A DNA stretch of 64,000 bases. Source: Symbiodinium natans. Lineage: Eukaryota > Sar > Dinophyceae > Suessiales > Symbiodiniaceae. Under the pieces are notes generated by a model. That model was not told the DNA's origin and searched no databases. It saw only the letters and a list, made by a program, of their open reading frames with translations. Shown here in pieces: positions 25,601-37,600 of the stretch. The stretch is from assembly GCA_905221605.1 (NCBI GenBank), contig CAJNDS010002790.1, positions 157,501 through 221,500 on the forward strand, written 5' to 3'. Made by a program: the position numbers and the translations under genes. How positions within the stretch are numbered: the stretch's first letter is position 1; the number at the start of each line of letters is the position of its first letter.

Positions 25601-28600
25601 TCGCTTGGATGGTCCGCAGACGTCTTGCATAAACCCCCCAACGCCTAAACCCGAAACCCGAACCCCTAAACCCTAAACCCCGAAACACCCAAACCCCTAC
25701 ACCCCGAAACCGAAACCCTAAAAAGGGGTCCTGGCTTGAGTCCGACTCCGTCGGGCCAAAGACTTTGTCACTGTACTGCCGGTGGAAAGCCTGGAAAAGG
25801 GCCTTTGGGTGGGGGTGGGGTTTAGGTTTAGGGTTTGGGGTTATGGTTTAGGGCCTCCCTGTAATCGGTGGCTTGGGGAGGCTTACATGACAAGGAGGGG
25901 TTTAGGGTTTGAGTGCCCCCTAAACCCTAACCCCTAACCCCCTCCCCCCCCCCCACCTACAAGCAGGTTGTAAGTAGAATGAAAAGAGACGCAAATTGGG
26001 GGTAATCCGATTAAGACCGGAAAACCGTAAGACCCTAAACCCTAAACCCTAAACCCCAAACCCTAAACCCTAAACCCTACTACATCCTAAAAAGCCAAAG
26101 CCAAGCCGAGGCGCCCTGCGGCCGACCTCGGCTCGCTGCTCCCAGCTGCGAGGAACTCGGGGCACGCTGGAGGACGAGGTCTCGGACAGCCTAGGGTTTA
26201 GGGTTTAGGGTTTAGGGTTTAGGGTTTAGGGTTTAGGATTTAGGAGGTTGAGGGTTTAGGGCTTAGGGTTGAGGGTTTAAGGTTGGGATGTTCCCCCTTA
26301 TACTAACAGTCCTTAACAGGGATTATACTAGGGGGTACTATGATCCCATTTAGGACTGTTAGTATAAGGGGGAACATCCCATGTTTTCGTCTTTCAGGGT
26401 TTTGCGGTTTTAGGCGTTAGGGCCTTAAGGCTTTAGGGGTTTAGGCTTTTTGGGTGTTTAGGTGTTAGGCCTTAGGGAGCCCAAAACGTTGCAAGGGTTT
26501 GCGGTGCACGTAGGGTTTGGAAATCCGGGTCCTGGGGAGCCCTTTGCAAGGGCCCAAGGCCTTAAAGGACCTTATTCAGAGTATGTTGAGGAGGCGAGGA
26601 AATTCCGCTCCAGTTGACTGTCGGACTTTCATGCTGTTGGGACCCTATACATCCTGAACCCTAGTGTTCAAGCGGGTTCTGCTCGTGGGGGTCTCGGCTT
26701 TCAGTTTGGACTTTGTAGTTTGGGGGGTAGCTCAGGGTTCCCTAAACCCTAAACCTTAAACCCTTAACCCCAAACCCCAAACCATACTAATCCTAAACGC
26801 TGGGGGGGGGGGGGGGGGTTGTTGAGTTTTGGGCTGTCGAGGCTGTAGGGTTTACGGATTTGGGCAAATGGCCATTTTGGGGGCTTGGGGTTTCACGGTT
26901 TTGGTGCCTTTTGATTTCGCGGATTAAGGTTTGGGGCTTTAGGGCTTCAGGGTCCGAGGGTTGAGGGTTTTTCTGGGCTGGGACCATTTGAAACCAAGGC
27001 TTGGGATTCTAAGACCTTACCCCCGAAAATACACAAGGCCCACAACAAAAGCCCAAAACCCTAAACCCTAAACCCTAAACCCTAGAAACCCTCCACCAAC
27101 ATGGTAAACAAAAAAAGGTCTGTGCCCCGCCGGTGTGCGATGGCCCCTGGGGCACCCGATCTGCGCCGCCGCTGCCATCGGCTTCGCCTTTCTACGCCAA
27201 CCGTGGGGGGTTTAGGGTTAGGGTTTAGGGTTTAGGGTTTAGAGTTTAGAGTTTAGAGTTTGGGGTGTAGGCTTTAGGGTTTAGGGCCAAAAGGTTCCGC
27301 AAGTTAGGGTTTAGGGTTTGGGGCTATAGGGCTGACAGGATTGACAGGGTTTATGAGCTTAAGGCTTAGGGGGGTTATGGGTTTAGAGGGCTTATAGGTT
27401 TACAGGGTTGAAAGGCATTCTGGGGTTTATAGGGCTTTAGGGATTACATCGTTGAATGGGCATATTATGGGTGAGTAGGGCTCATAGGGTTTATAGGGTG
27501 TATGGGGTTTATGGGGTGTTACAGGGTTTTGTGGGTTGAGAGAAAATTCAGGGCTCCACAAGGTTCATAGGTTGGGAGGTTCCCCCTTATACCAACACTC
27601 CGGAAGAGGGACTTTTTTTAGGGGCCTGTTAAGGACTGTCAGTATAGGAGAGACATCCCAATGTAGAGGGCTTATGGGTTTTTGTATCGGGATTATGGGT
27701 TTATAGGGCTTTCAGGGTGCAGCCTTCCTTTGCTTTGAAGGGTAATTCCGGTAACCCTTAACCCTTAACCCTAAACCCAAAACCCAACACCAACCACCGG
27801 AACCCCCCAGGCCGAAAGCCTTTCGTCCTAATACGGGTCTTGGGCTCCGAGGTTAGGACTTTCGAACGAAAATGATGAGAATCAAAACCCTTACTAGTAA
27901 GGCCAAAAGGAACAAAAAACACAACAATAATAACAGCACTCAAAATAAAAAATAACAATAACAAGAACAAGAACGACAACAATAATAACCGAACAAAACA
28001 GCAAGAATAGTGAGTGTAATAAGAAGCACAATAGTAGTAACCAGAACAAGAATGGTGAGTATAGTAATTAAGAAGTAATTTGGTTGGAATGATGTTCCAC
28101 TCAATGACGCATCGAAGGCCCATGGCTGCTACAATCCCCATCGACAGTATCGGCTGTACGGCGGGATCTGCCGACAACAAGGTCCCCACCGCATTGATCC
28201 TCAGGTCTGCTGTAGTTCCCGTGGCAAGTTCAACATCCACCGGCATTATTGCTTGCGCAAACTCGCTCGGGCTCGCATACCTCAAACAGTGGGTGGCACC
28301 TCCGTCGATGAGACCTTGATGCCTTCCAGCGACATGTACTTTGCTGCCACAGTTTAGGGTTTAGGGTTTAGGGTTTATTGCCTCACTGCTGGCTCACGGT
28401 CGGGCGAAGATGAATTATTATTATCTCCCCCCCCCCCCCCCGGCAGCCGGAGTCCCCACCTCCCCCGCAGGTTCTAAGTACAGTTAAACTATACTGAACT
28501 TAGAACCTAGCAAAATGTTAGCTGTTTCTTCGAAATTACTGTACAAAAATCCCAAGTATCCCTAACGACATAAATTGGGTTATTGTGTAAGTACCCAGAA

Positions 28601-31600
28601 CCTCCAAGCATCATGCTAGCGAGCATCAGACCAGGTGTTTTAATGGGAGACCCAAACGAAGGCACAAACCTGAATTAGAGTTTAGGGCTTACGGTTTGGG
28701 GGTTTAGAGCTGGGGTTTAGGGCTTGGGGTAAGGGTTTGGGGTTTAAGGTTTACGGGTTGGGGTTAAGGTTTGGGGTTTAGGCTTAGGGTTTGGGGTTCA
28801 GGGTTTAGGGCTTAGGGTTTTCAGGGTTTGGGGTTTAGGGGTTTTGGCTTAGGGAGGCCGCCTTCGCCGTCTGCCGTCTGGGCGCTGTTGCCCGCCACGG
28901 CCAGGCGCCTCTTTCGGCTCGGGTTGCAGGGGTTTCAAAAGGGGAACCGTATAAACTAAACCCTAAACCCCAAACCCCAAACCCTAAACTAAACCCCAAA
29001 CCCAAACCCTAAACCCCAAACCCTAAAACCCTGAACCCTGAACCCTAAACCGGTGCCTTCGTGGAGCTCTGCACTTCTCGGGTCTTCCGCCCCAGACACC
29101 TCAGGCTCCAGGGCTTCGGGGGGGTTTCGAAAGTAGGGTTTAGGGTTTAGGGTTTAGGGGGTTGAGGGTTAAGATGTAAGGGGTTTAGGGGTTTAATTAG
29201 TGAGTTTTTTTGAAGGGGGGGGGGGGGGTTGAAAAGCAAATAGTAGTTAGGATGCAGGATTGTTTGTAGCCAGCCCCCAAAGTACACCAGAAACCAGAAA
29301 TCAAGGTATCTCCCAAAAGGTTGTACCCGAAAGGCTCCCCAACGAGTACCCCAGTCAGATGAACCGCAACCTAGACCCCAGTTGTGGGTTGTTTTGTCTT
29401 TGTCTTGTTTTTTGCTTAATGTTTCTTGTGTATTTTGCAGTTCTTCTTTTGAGTATGCGTTTCTTTTTGGAGGCCGGTGCCTCGAAGTCTTGTGGCAAAA
29501 TGAGAACCTGAGCCGCGTAAACCCTCGATCCGAAAAGCCCAAAGCTCATTGGTATGCCAGACAGAAGAGTACCTCAAGAACCCGAAACCCAACCTTTTAT
29601 GTAGGTTCTTGCTACAAAACCCTCATAGGGATTCTTCGGCAGCCTACAAAAAATGTCGGTTTTGGGTTCTTAACAGGTAGCCTTGGAATACAAAGGTACC
29701 CTTTTTGGCTTGAAGGGCCGCTTAAGGGAACCTAAACCCCAAAGGGCCTACTCTCGACTCTCGGTCAGTGGGTCCATGGCGGTCCTGGACGCAAGAATGG
29801 GTTGAGATAGGGACTAGGCTTTATGCCTGTTAGGGTTTGGTGGCCCGAAACCCCAAACCCTAAACCCCAAACCCTGAACCCTAGACCCTAAACTAAACGA
29901 CAAACCCTAAACCCTAAATCCACCAAAATCCTGAACCCCCGCAAATCCGGAACTCCGCCAGGAAACGGGGCTAGCCGGGCTCGCCGTCTGCCTGGTCCCC
30001 CTGGTAAGACCCGGGGCCTTCGGAAGAGAAGAGCAGTGGGATATAGGGTTTAGGGTTTAGGGCTTCTACGCATAAGATCTGTATAAATATGAAGTACATC
30101 TTTCTTAAAAACATAGATGCACATATATATATATATATAGACTTATAGACCTCGTATCCGTAAGGCCTGTACTGCACTGTAGATGCTATAGTGGCTGAGC
30201 TGGCTTGGGCTTGGGGTGTTCAACCTACAAACCCGAAGAGGCGTGCTGACGCCACAAGAGCCGAAAAATGGGTAAGCTGCGCATCATGTTGGGGACTTAG
30301 GGTTTAAGGCATCAACTGCTGCCACGATTGCTCTGCCTCTGCCGATGGCGCCGCGGCCCTCTCCAGCTCGAGCTTCGGTGAGGTTCGGCCCTGGCTGCCG
30401 CCACTGGCCTCAATGCTCCCTGAGAAGGCGCCTGCCGCCTTTTCCGCGGAGATCTCGTCCGCCAGAGCAGGACTGCCGACGCCGTGGGCTGAAACAGCGC
30501 TTTGACCTGAGCCAAGATCTACACCGTCTACACGTCTCTGGGACACCAGCCATGCACATGACGTGGCCGCAGGAATAGGCGGCCCCTACCAAAACAGGGT
30601 CAGGAGTTAAGTTTGAGAACTGCCGGACCTGCGGCTTCGCGGGAGTCTGCTGCCTCCACGCTCGCTCCACTCAGGATGCGCAGTGGGGCACCGTCCTCGA
30701 GATTGTTGGCATCTCGACCATGTCGGTCGTGGCCAGGACAAGGAGAGCTGCTAGAAGTTCCTGCGCCAGCCGCAAAGCCAAAGGAGGAAGGCTCGGTGCT
30801 GTCGGTGCTGCACCGCCCCAGACCTTCGGACATGCCAGCACCAGCTTTTGCTGAGGCTGCTAGGCCATTGGGCCCCTCCAGCAGGGATGTAATCGGCAGT
30901 GGCTGACCATGCGATTCACCGACATCTGGGTGACTTCCTGAGAGCTGCTGAAACCCAGGGGACGAAACCCTCCAATCTAATGTCTAAGAAGCCTTGCACA
31001 TTCGGACCCGGCTTGGCATGCAAAAGCCAATGTGACCACCCCTATGATGAACCCCGGTGTACCCTGGGTCCCTGCTTGTCCTTGTTGTATACGTGTTCAT
31101 CTCAAGCTTTCAAAACGATCTGGGCAAATGGGCAGTTTATAAGAGTCAATGACTAAACATTATTGCCGGCTGAGGTTCCCAATCTTCCCAATCCATCGGA
31201 TGCTCTTGGCGGAGGCGAGTGGCCCGAAATCGGGCTCGCGCGGTTGCTGATGTTGCTGCCCTCGGCAGCCTTCCCGACTGACGGCTCGGAGGCGCATGCC
31301 GGACGAACCTCCAGAAGAACGGAGCGATGCTTTTTGGACGGCACAACTGCGTGGGCTTGGCTGAGGGCTGTGGGTATTTACAAGTGGTTTTTGGTTTTTT
31401 GAAGGCGTCCATGTGCACATGGCGTATGTACAAGCTGTTACCAGTATAGTAATGCATATTATTCATGGTTTCTCTGCCTCTGCCGATGGCGCCGCGGCCC
31501 TCTCCAGCTCGAGATTCGGTGAGGTTCGGCCCTTGCTGCCGCCACTGACCTCAATGCTGCCCAAGAAGGTGCCTGCCGCCTTTTCCGCGGAGATCTCGCC

Positions 31601-34600
31601 CGCCAGAGCAGGACTGCCGACGCCGTGGGCTGAAACAGCGCTTTGACCTGAGCCAAGATCTACACCGTCTACACGTCTCTGGGACACCAGCCATGCACAT
31701 GACGTGGCCGCAGGAATAGGGGGCCCCTACCAAAACAGGGTCAGGAGTTAAGTTTGAGAACTGCCGGACCTGCGGCTTCGCGGGAGTCTGCTGCCTCCAC
31801 GCTCGCTCCACTCAGGATGCGCAGTGGGGCACCGTCCTCGAGATTGTTGGCATCTCGACCATGTCGGTCGTGGCCAGGACAAGGAGAGCTGCTAGAAGCC
31901 CCTGCGCCAGCCGCAAAGCCAAAGGAGGAAGGCTCGGTGCTGTCGGTGCTGCACCGCCCCAGACCTTCGGACATGCCAGCACCAGCTTTTGCTGAGGCTG
32001 CTAGGCCATTGGGCCCCTCCAGCAGGGATGTAATCGGCAGTGGCTGACCATGCGATTCACCGACATCTGGGTGACTTCCTGAGAGCTGTTGAAACCCAGG
32101 GACGAAACCCTCCAATCTAATATCTAAGAAGCCTTGCACATTCGGACCCGGCTTGGCATGCAAAAGCCAATGTGACCACCCCTATGATGAACCCCGGTGT
32201 ACCCTGGGTCCCTGCTTGTCCATGTTGTATACGTGTTCATCTCAAGCTTTCAAAACGAACTGGGCAAATGGGCAGTTTATAAGAGTCAATGACTAAACAT
32301 TATTGCCGGCTGAGGTTCCCAATCTTCCCAATCCATCGGATGCTCTTGGCGGAGGCGAGTGGCCCGAAATCGGGCTCGCGCGGTTGCTGATGTTGCTGCC
32401 CTCGGCAGCCTTCCCGACTGACGGCTCGGAGGCGCATGCCGGGCGGACCTCCAGAAGAACGGAGCGATGCTTTTTGGACGGCGCAACTGCGTGGGCTTGG
32501 CTGAGGGCTGTGGGTATTTACAAGTGGTTTTTGGTTTTTTGAAGGCGTCCATGTGCACATGGCGTATGTGCAAGCTGTTACCAGTATAGTAATGCATATT
32601 ATTCATGGTTTCTCTGCCTCTGCCGATGGCGCCGCGGCCCTCTCCAGCTCGAGCTTCGGTGAGGTTCGGCCCTTGCTGCCGCCACTGACCTCAATGCTGC
32701 CCAAGAAGGTGCCTGCCGCCTTTTCCGCGGAGATCTCGCCCGCCAGAGCAGGACTGCCGACGCCGTGGGCTGAAACAGCGCTTTGACCTGAGCCAAGATC
32801 TACACCGTCTACACGTCTCTGGGACACCAGCCATGCACATGACGTGGCCGCAGGAATAGGGGGCCCCTACCAAAACAGGGTCAGGAGTTAAGTTTGAGAA
32901 CTGCCGGACCTGCGGCTTCGCGGGAGTCTGCTGCCTCCACGCTCGCTCCACTCAGGATGCGCAGTGGGGCACCGTCCTCGAGATTGTTGGCATCTCGACC
33001 ATGTCGGTCGTGGCCAGGACAAGGAGAGCTGCTAGAAGCCCCTGCGCCAGCCGCAAAGCCAAAGGAGGAAGGCTCGGTGCTGTCGGTGCTGCACCGCCCC
33101 AGACCTTCGGACATGCCAGCACCAGCTTTTGCTGAGGCTGCTAGGCCATTGGGCCCCTCCAGCAGGGATGTAATCGGCAGTGGCTGACCATGCGATTCAC
33201 CGACATCTGGGCGACTTCCTGAGAGCTGCTGAAACCCAGGGGACGAAACCCTCCAATCTAATATCTAAGAAGCCTCGCACATTCGGACCCGGCTTGGCAT
33301 GCAAAAGCCAATGTGACCACCCCTATGATGAACCCCGGTGTACCCTGGGTCCCTGCTTGTCCATGTTGTATACGTGTTCATCTCAAGCTTTCAAAACGAA
33401 CTGGGCAAATGGGCAGTTTATAAGAGTCAATGACTAAACATTATTGCCGGCTGAGGTTCCCAATCTTCCCAATCCATCGGATGCTCTTGGCGGAGGCGAG
33501 TGGCCCGAAATCGGGCTCGCGCGGTTGCTGATGTTGCTGCCCTCGGCAGCCTTCCCGACTGACGGCTCGGAGGCGCATGCCGGGCGGACCTCCAGAAGAA
33601 CGGAGCGATGCTTTTTGGACGGCGCAACTGCGTGGGCTTGGCTGAGGGCTGTGGGTATTTACAAGTGGTTTTTGGTTTTTTGAAGGCGTCCATGTGCACA
33701 TGGCGTATGTGCAAGCTGTTACCAGTATAGTAATGCATATTATTCATGGTTTCTCTGCCTCTGCCGATGGCGCCGCGGCCCTCTCCAGCTCGAGCTTCGG
33801 TGAGGTTCGGCCCTTGCTGCCGCCACTGACCTCAATGCTGCCCAAGAAGGTGCCTGCCGCCTTTTCCGCGGAGATCTCGCCCGCCAGAGCAGGACTGCCG
33901 ACGCCGTGGGCTGAAACAGCGCTTTGACCTGAGCCAAGATCTACACCGTCTACACGTCTCTGGGACACCAGCCATGCACATGACGTGGCCGCAGGAATAG
34001 GGGGCCCCTACCAAAACAGGGTCAGGAGTTAAGTTTGAGAACTGCCGGACCTGCGGCTTCGCGGGAGTCTGCTGCCTCCACGCTCGCTCCACTCAGGATG
34101 CGCAGTGGGGCACCGTCCTCGAGATTGTTGGCATCTCGACCATGTCGGTCGTGGCCAGGACAAGGAGAGCTGCTAGAAGTTCCTGCGCCAGCCGCAAAGC
34201 CAAAGGAGGAAGGCTCGGTGCTGTCGGTGCTGCACCGCCCCAGACCTTCGGACATGCCAGCACCAGCTTTTGCTGAGGCTGCTAGGCCATTGGGCCCCTC
34301 CAGCAGGGATGTATTCGGCAGTGGCTGACCATGCGATTCACCGACATCTGGGTGACTTCCTGAGAGCTGTTGAAACCCAGGGACGAAACCCTCCAATCTA
34401 ATATCTAAGAAGCCTTGCACATTCGGACCCGGCTTGGCATGCAAAAGCCAATGTGACCACCCCTATGATGAACCCCGGTGTACCCTGGGTCCCTGCTTGT
34501 CCATGCTGTATACGTGTTCATCTCAAGCTTTCAAAACGAACTGGGCAAATGGGCAGTTTATAAGAGTCAATGACTAAACATTATTGCCGGCTGAGGTTCC

Positions 34601-37600
34601 CAATCTTCCCAATCCATCGGATGCTCTTGGCGGAGGCGAGTGGCCCGAAATCGGGCTCGCGCGGTTGCTGATGTTGTTGCCCTCCGCAGCCAGCCCGGAG
34701 GCGCACGCAGGACGGACCTCCAGAAGAACGGAGCGATGCTGTTTGGACGGCACGACTTTGCGGTCTGTTTGGGGGGGCGTTTGGCGTTCACAAGTGGTTT
34801 AGAAGGTGTCCATGCGCATGCGGCGTATGTACAAGCTGCTCATCACATCTTTAACGTCATTAATGCCGCATTATTAATGCCTGTTATTCATGGTTTCGCT
34901 GCCTCTGCCGATGGCGCCGCGGCCTGGCTGCCGCCACTGGCCTCAATGCTGCCGACGCCGTGGGCTGAGACCGCGCTTTGACCTGAGCCAAGTGAGGGGC
35001 GTAGGCACCCCCCAGTTGAGGATTTTCAGAGGAGATTTCCTGCTGTTTGCTCGGTGGGTTCAGGACAGAAGCTGACCATTGAGTAACTATAGGGAAAGTA
35101 CTTAAAACAGAAAAGAAAACTTGGCCCCTAAACCCTAATTGAACCCTAAACCCTACAAACCCTATATAACCCTAAACCCTAAACCCTCAACCCTAAACCC
35201 TCAAACCCTGAGCCTGCGCCTGCGCGGGCGCTCGCCGCTTCCCGAAATGCCGTAGCCGGCATGCGCGGTGGACCCCTCCTCTTCTGCCTTGGACCCAATT
35301 TAAAGGGTTCAGGGCTTAGAGGTTCTAGGGTCGAAAATTCGGGTTTTAGGGTTCAGGGTCCAGAAACCCCCAAACCCCCAAACCCTAAACCCCTATAATC
35401 ATTGCATAGGGCAAAAGGTGACCCCCGGTCTTCGGTTTCATTTGGTCTTCCAAGCTGCTCGTTTGGAGGGCTGCAGGAAGGTTCCACGGTCTCCGCACAT
35501 CCCAGGGAGGCAGGCTCGGCTGCGCGCGGGTCGGAAAGGGATGGAGGAGCCATACCTTTTGGGGAAGACGAAGCTGAAGGGTTTCTAGGCTCTAGGGGTT
35601 GGCTGATAACAAGCGGGCCAACCCATTTAAAGGGGACGGGTACCTCTGGGGGGGGGGCACGAAAAGGCTTTCTGGATTCTAGCCGATGAGTACACCAACA
35701 CCCCTGACTCGCACCGCCTAAGTGTAGCTCTTGTTTGAGCGGCTGTAGTATATGTATATATATATATATATATATGGTGACAAACCAAAAACAGGGAACC
35801 CAGACAAAGTAACGATGGGGTCTAGGTTGTATTGAATATTCAGTCATCGTTCCTTTGTGTGTATACATATACGAGTAGCGGTCCAAACCTCTACTATGTC
35901 CCGACTGCCGCGCGGAAGAGGGTCGGCCCCCTATCGGCTCTGCGGGAAGTACCTATATAGAAGTTGGGCATCGCTTTAGGGTCGGCCCCTATCGGTTCTC
36001 GTGCTAGAGCAGACTTGTCAATTCCATATGACGCCTCTAATCATGGCTACCTCTTCCAAAGGTTTTTGTCCGATGCTCATATACACACACACACACATTA
36101 CATGAAAATAAACTCAATGATCTCATAGTATACTGTTTTTATATTGTATGGCATACTGGCCCCTATATGTTAACATACGTATATGTAGTGTAGACTATAC
36201 GCTACATAGTCACACGACGTTATATGGCACAATACATTTTAGGGTGTTATAGTGGTGTGTGAGAGAGATTCGCTACATCACCCAAGAGAAGGAACTGCAA
36301 GCGGCCCAGGCGATCTCTTTGGAACTCCGCCGGCCTGAATCACGACCATCTGCACATGCAGCTGCTCCCCGGCGGAAGGAATGTCCTGGTTCATTGCTCC
36401 CCTAAACCTTATCGACCCTACCCTTTAGACCCTAAACCCTAAACCTTAAAGAGCTTATACCCTGCACCCCAAACCCTAAACCCGAAACCCTAAACCCTAA
36501 ACCCTAAACCCTAAACCCTAAACCCTACCCGCCACCCTTCTTTCAGAGTGAGTTCCTTGGTTGCCCTGCGTACCCCCCCCCCCCCCCCACCCCTCCCAAA
36601 TTGAGCTTGCCTTGCTTGGGAAGGAAGTTTTAGGGTTGAGGGTTTAGGGTTTAGGGTTTAGGGTTTGGAATGGAGCCTATAGTTGGGGTTTGGGGCTTTG
36701 GGTTTAGGGTTCATACATACCCTCTGCTACTAGTTTTGGACACTAAACCCTTTCAGGGTTCAGCCGGTCCCCCAAGGAACACGAACCCTAAACCCTAAAC
36801 CCTAAACCCTAAACCCTAAACCCTAAACCCTAAACCCTAAACCCTACCCCCTAAACCCTAAACCCTAAACCGACTTGCCCAGACTCGCCCAGCGCCTGCA
36901 TGGAGCGGGCTTCGAACGTCGTCCTGCGAGACCTTGCGGTTGGAGTGAGGTTTAGGGTCTTTAGGGTTTAGTGCTTCGGGTTTATAGGGTTTATAGGGTT
37001 CTTAGGGTTTTTAGTGGTTTTAAGGGTTTTTTAGGGTTGATGGGGTCTACTTGGATGCTTATGAGCACTTATGACCCCAATTATACATCTACTTTACAAC
37101 CGACTCCGAGGACTTAAAGGGGCTTACAAGTGCAGTGATCTACTCATTGCTTAAAGAACCCCAAAAGAATAACTTCAAATATTCCCCATACTACCCTTAT
37201 AAGGAAGAATATGTTATTTTTTTGGGGGGGGGTTCTTAATCAGTTAGTAGTTATAAAGGCCGGTGGCCTCTTTATCTGTTGCCCTTATACCTCAATATAG
37301 CCCCTAGATACCCTTGTAAGAACCCCCTGTAAAACAGAAACCCTACTTAAAGAGACCACCAACCCATATAAGTTAGTAGTGTTGAGTTGTGGGTACAAGT
37401 ATCCTGAGCCTCCAAGCAGGGAACCTTGGGGTTCAGGGTTTCGGGAGCTTAGGGGTTCTGGGTTTTGGGTGGTGAGGGTGTTTAGGGTTTAGGGTTTAGG
37501 GTTTAGGGTTTAGGGTTTAGGGTTTAGGGTTTAGGGTTTAGGGTTTACTGTGTTAGGACTCTTGGGATGGGAGTTTAATTGTCAAAGTTGTGGTTGTATC

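Larger units (their letters stand above)
30325..34992 (-). repeat. Tandem repeat of a 1.14 kb unit with exon-like pieces, 4 full copies plus a truncated one
   Basis: The marker GCCGATGGCG falls at 30341, 31482, 32622, 33763 and 34907: spacing 1141, 1140, 1141, 1144. Copies are nearly identical (single-base changes such as GGACGAACC versus GGGCGGACC near 31305/32445), so the expansion is recent. The copy after 34675 diverges and loses internal pieces. On the minus strand each unit carries open, Ala/Ser/Gly-rich stretches: LSGSHPDVGESHGQPLP followed by a long open run (e.g. 32163-31741), SAVSAHGVGSPALAGEISAE (e.g. 31687-31463), and ASEPSVGKAAEGSNISNR. These resemble the neighbouring exons in composition. 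The block contains no telomere heptamers. Exon boundaries within the unit were not resolved. Confidence 0.85.
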
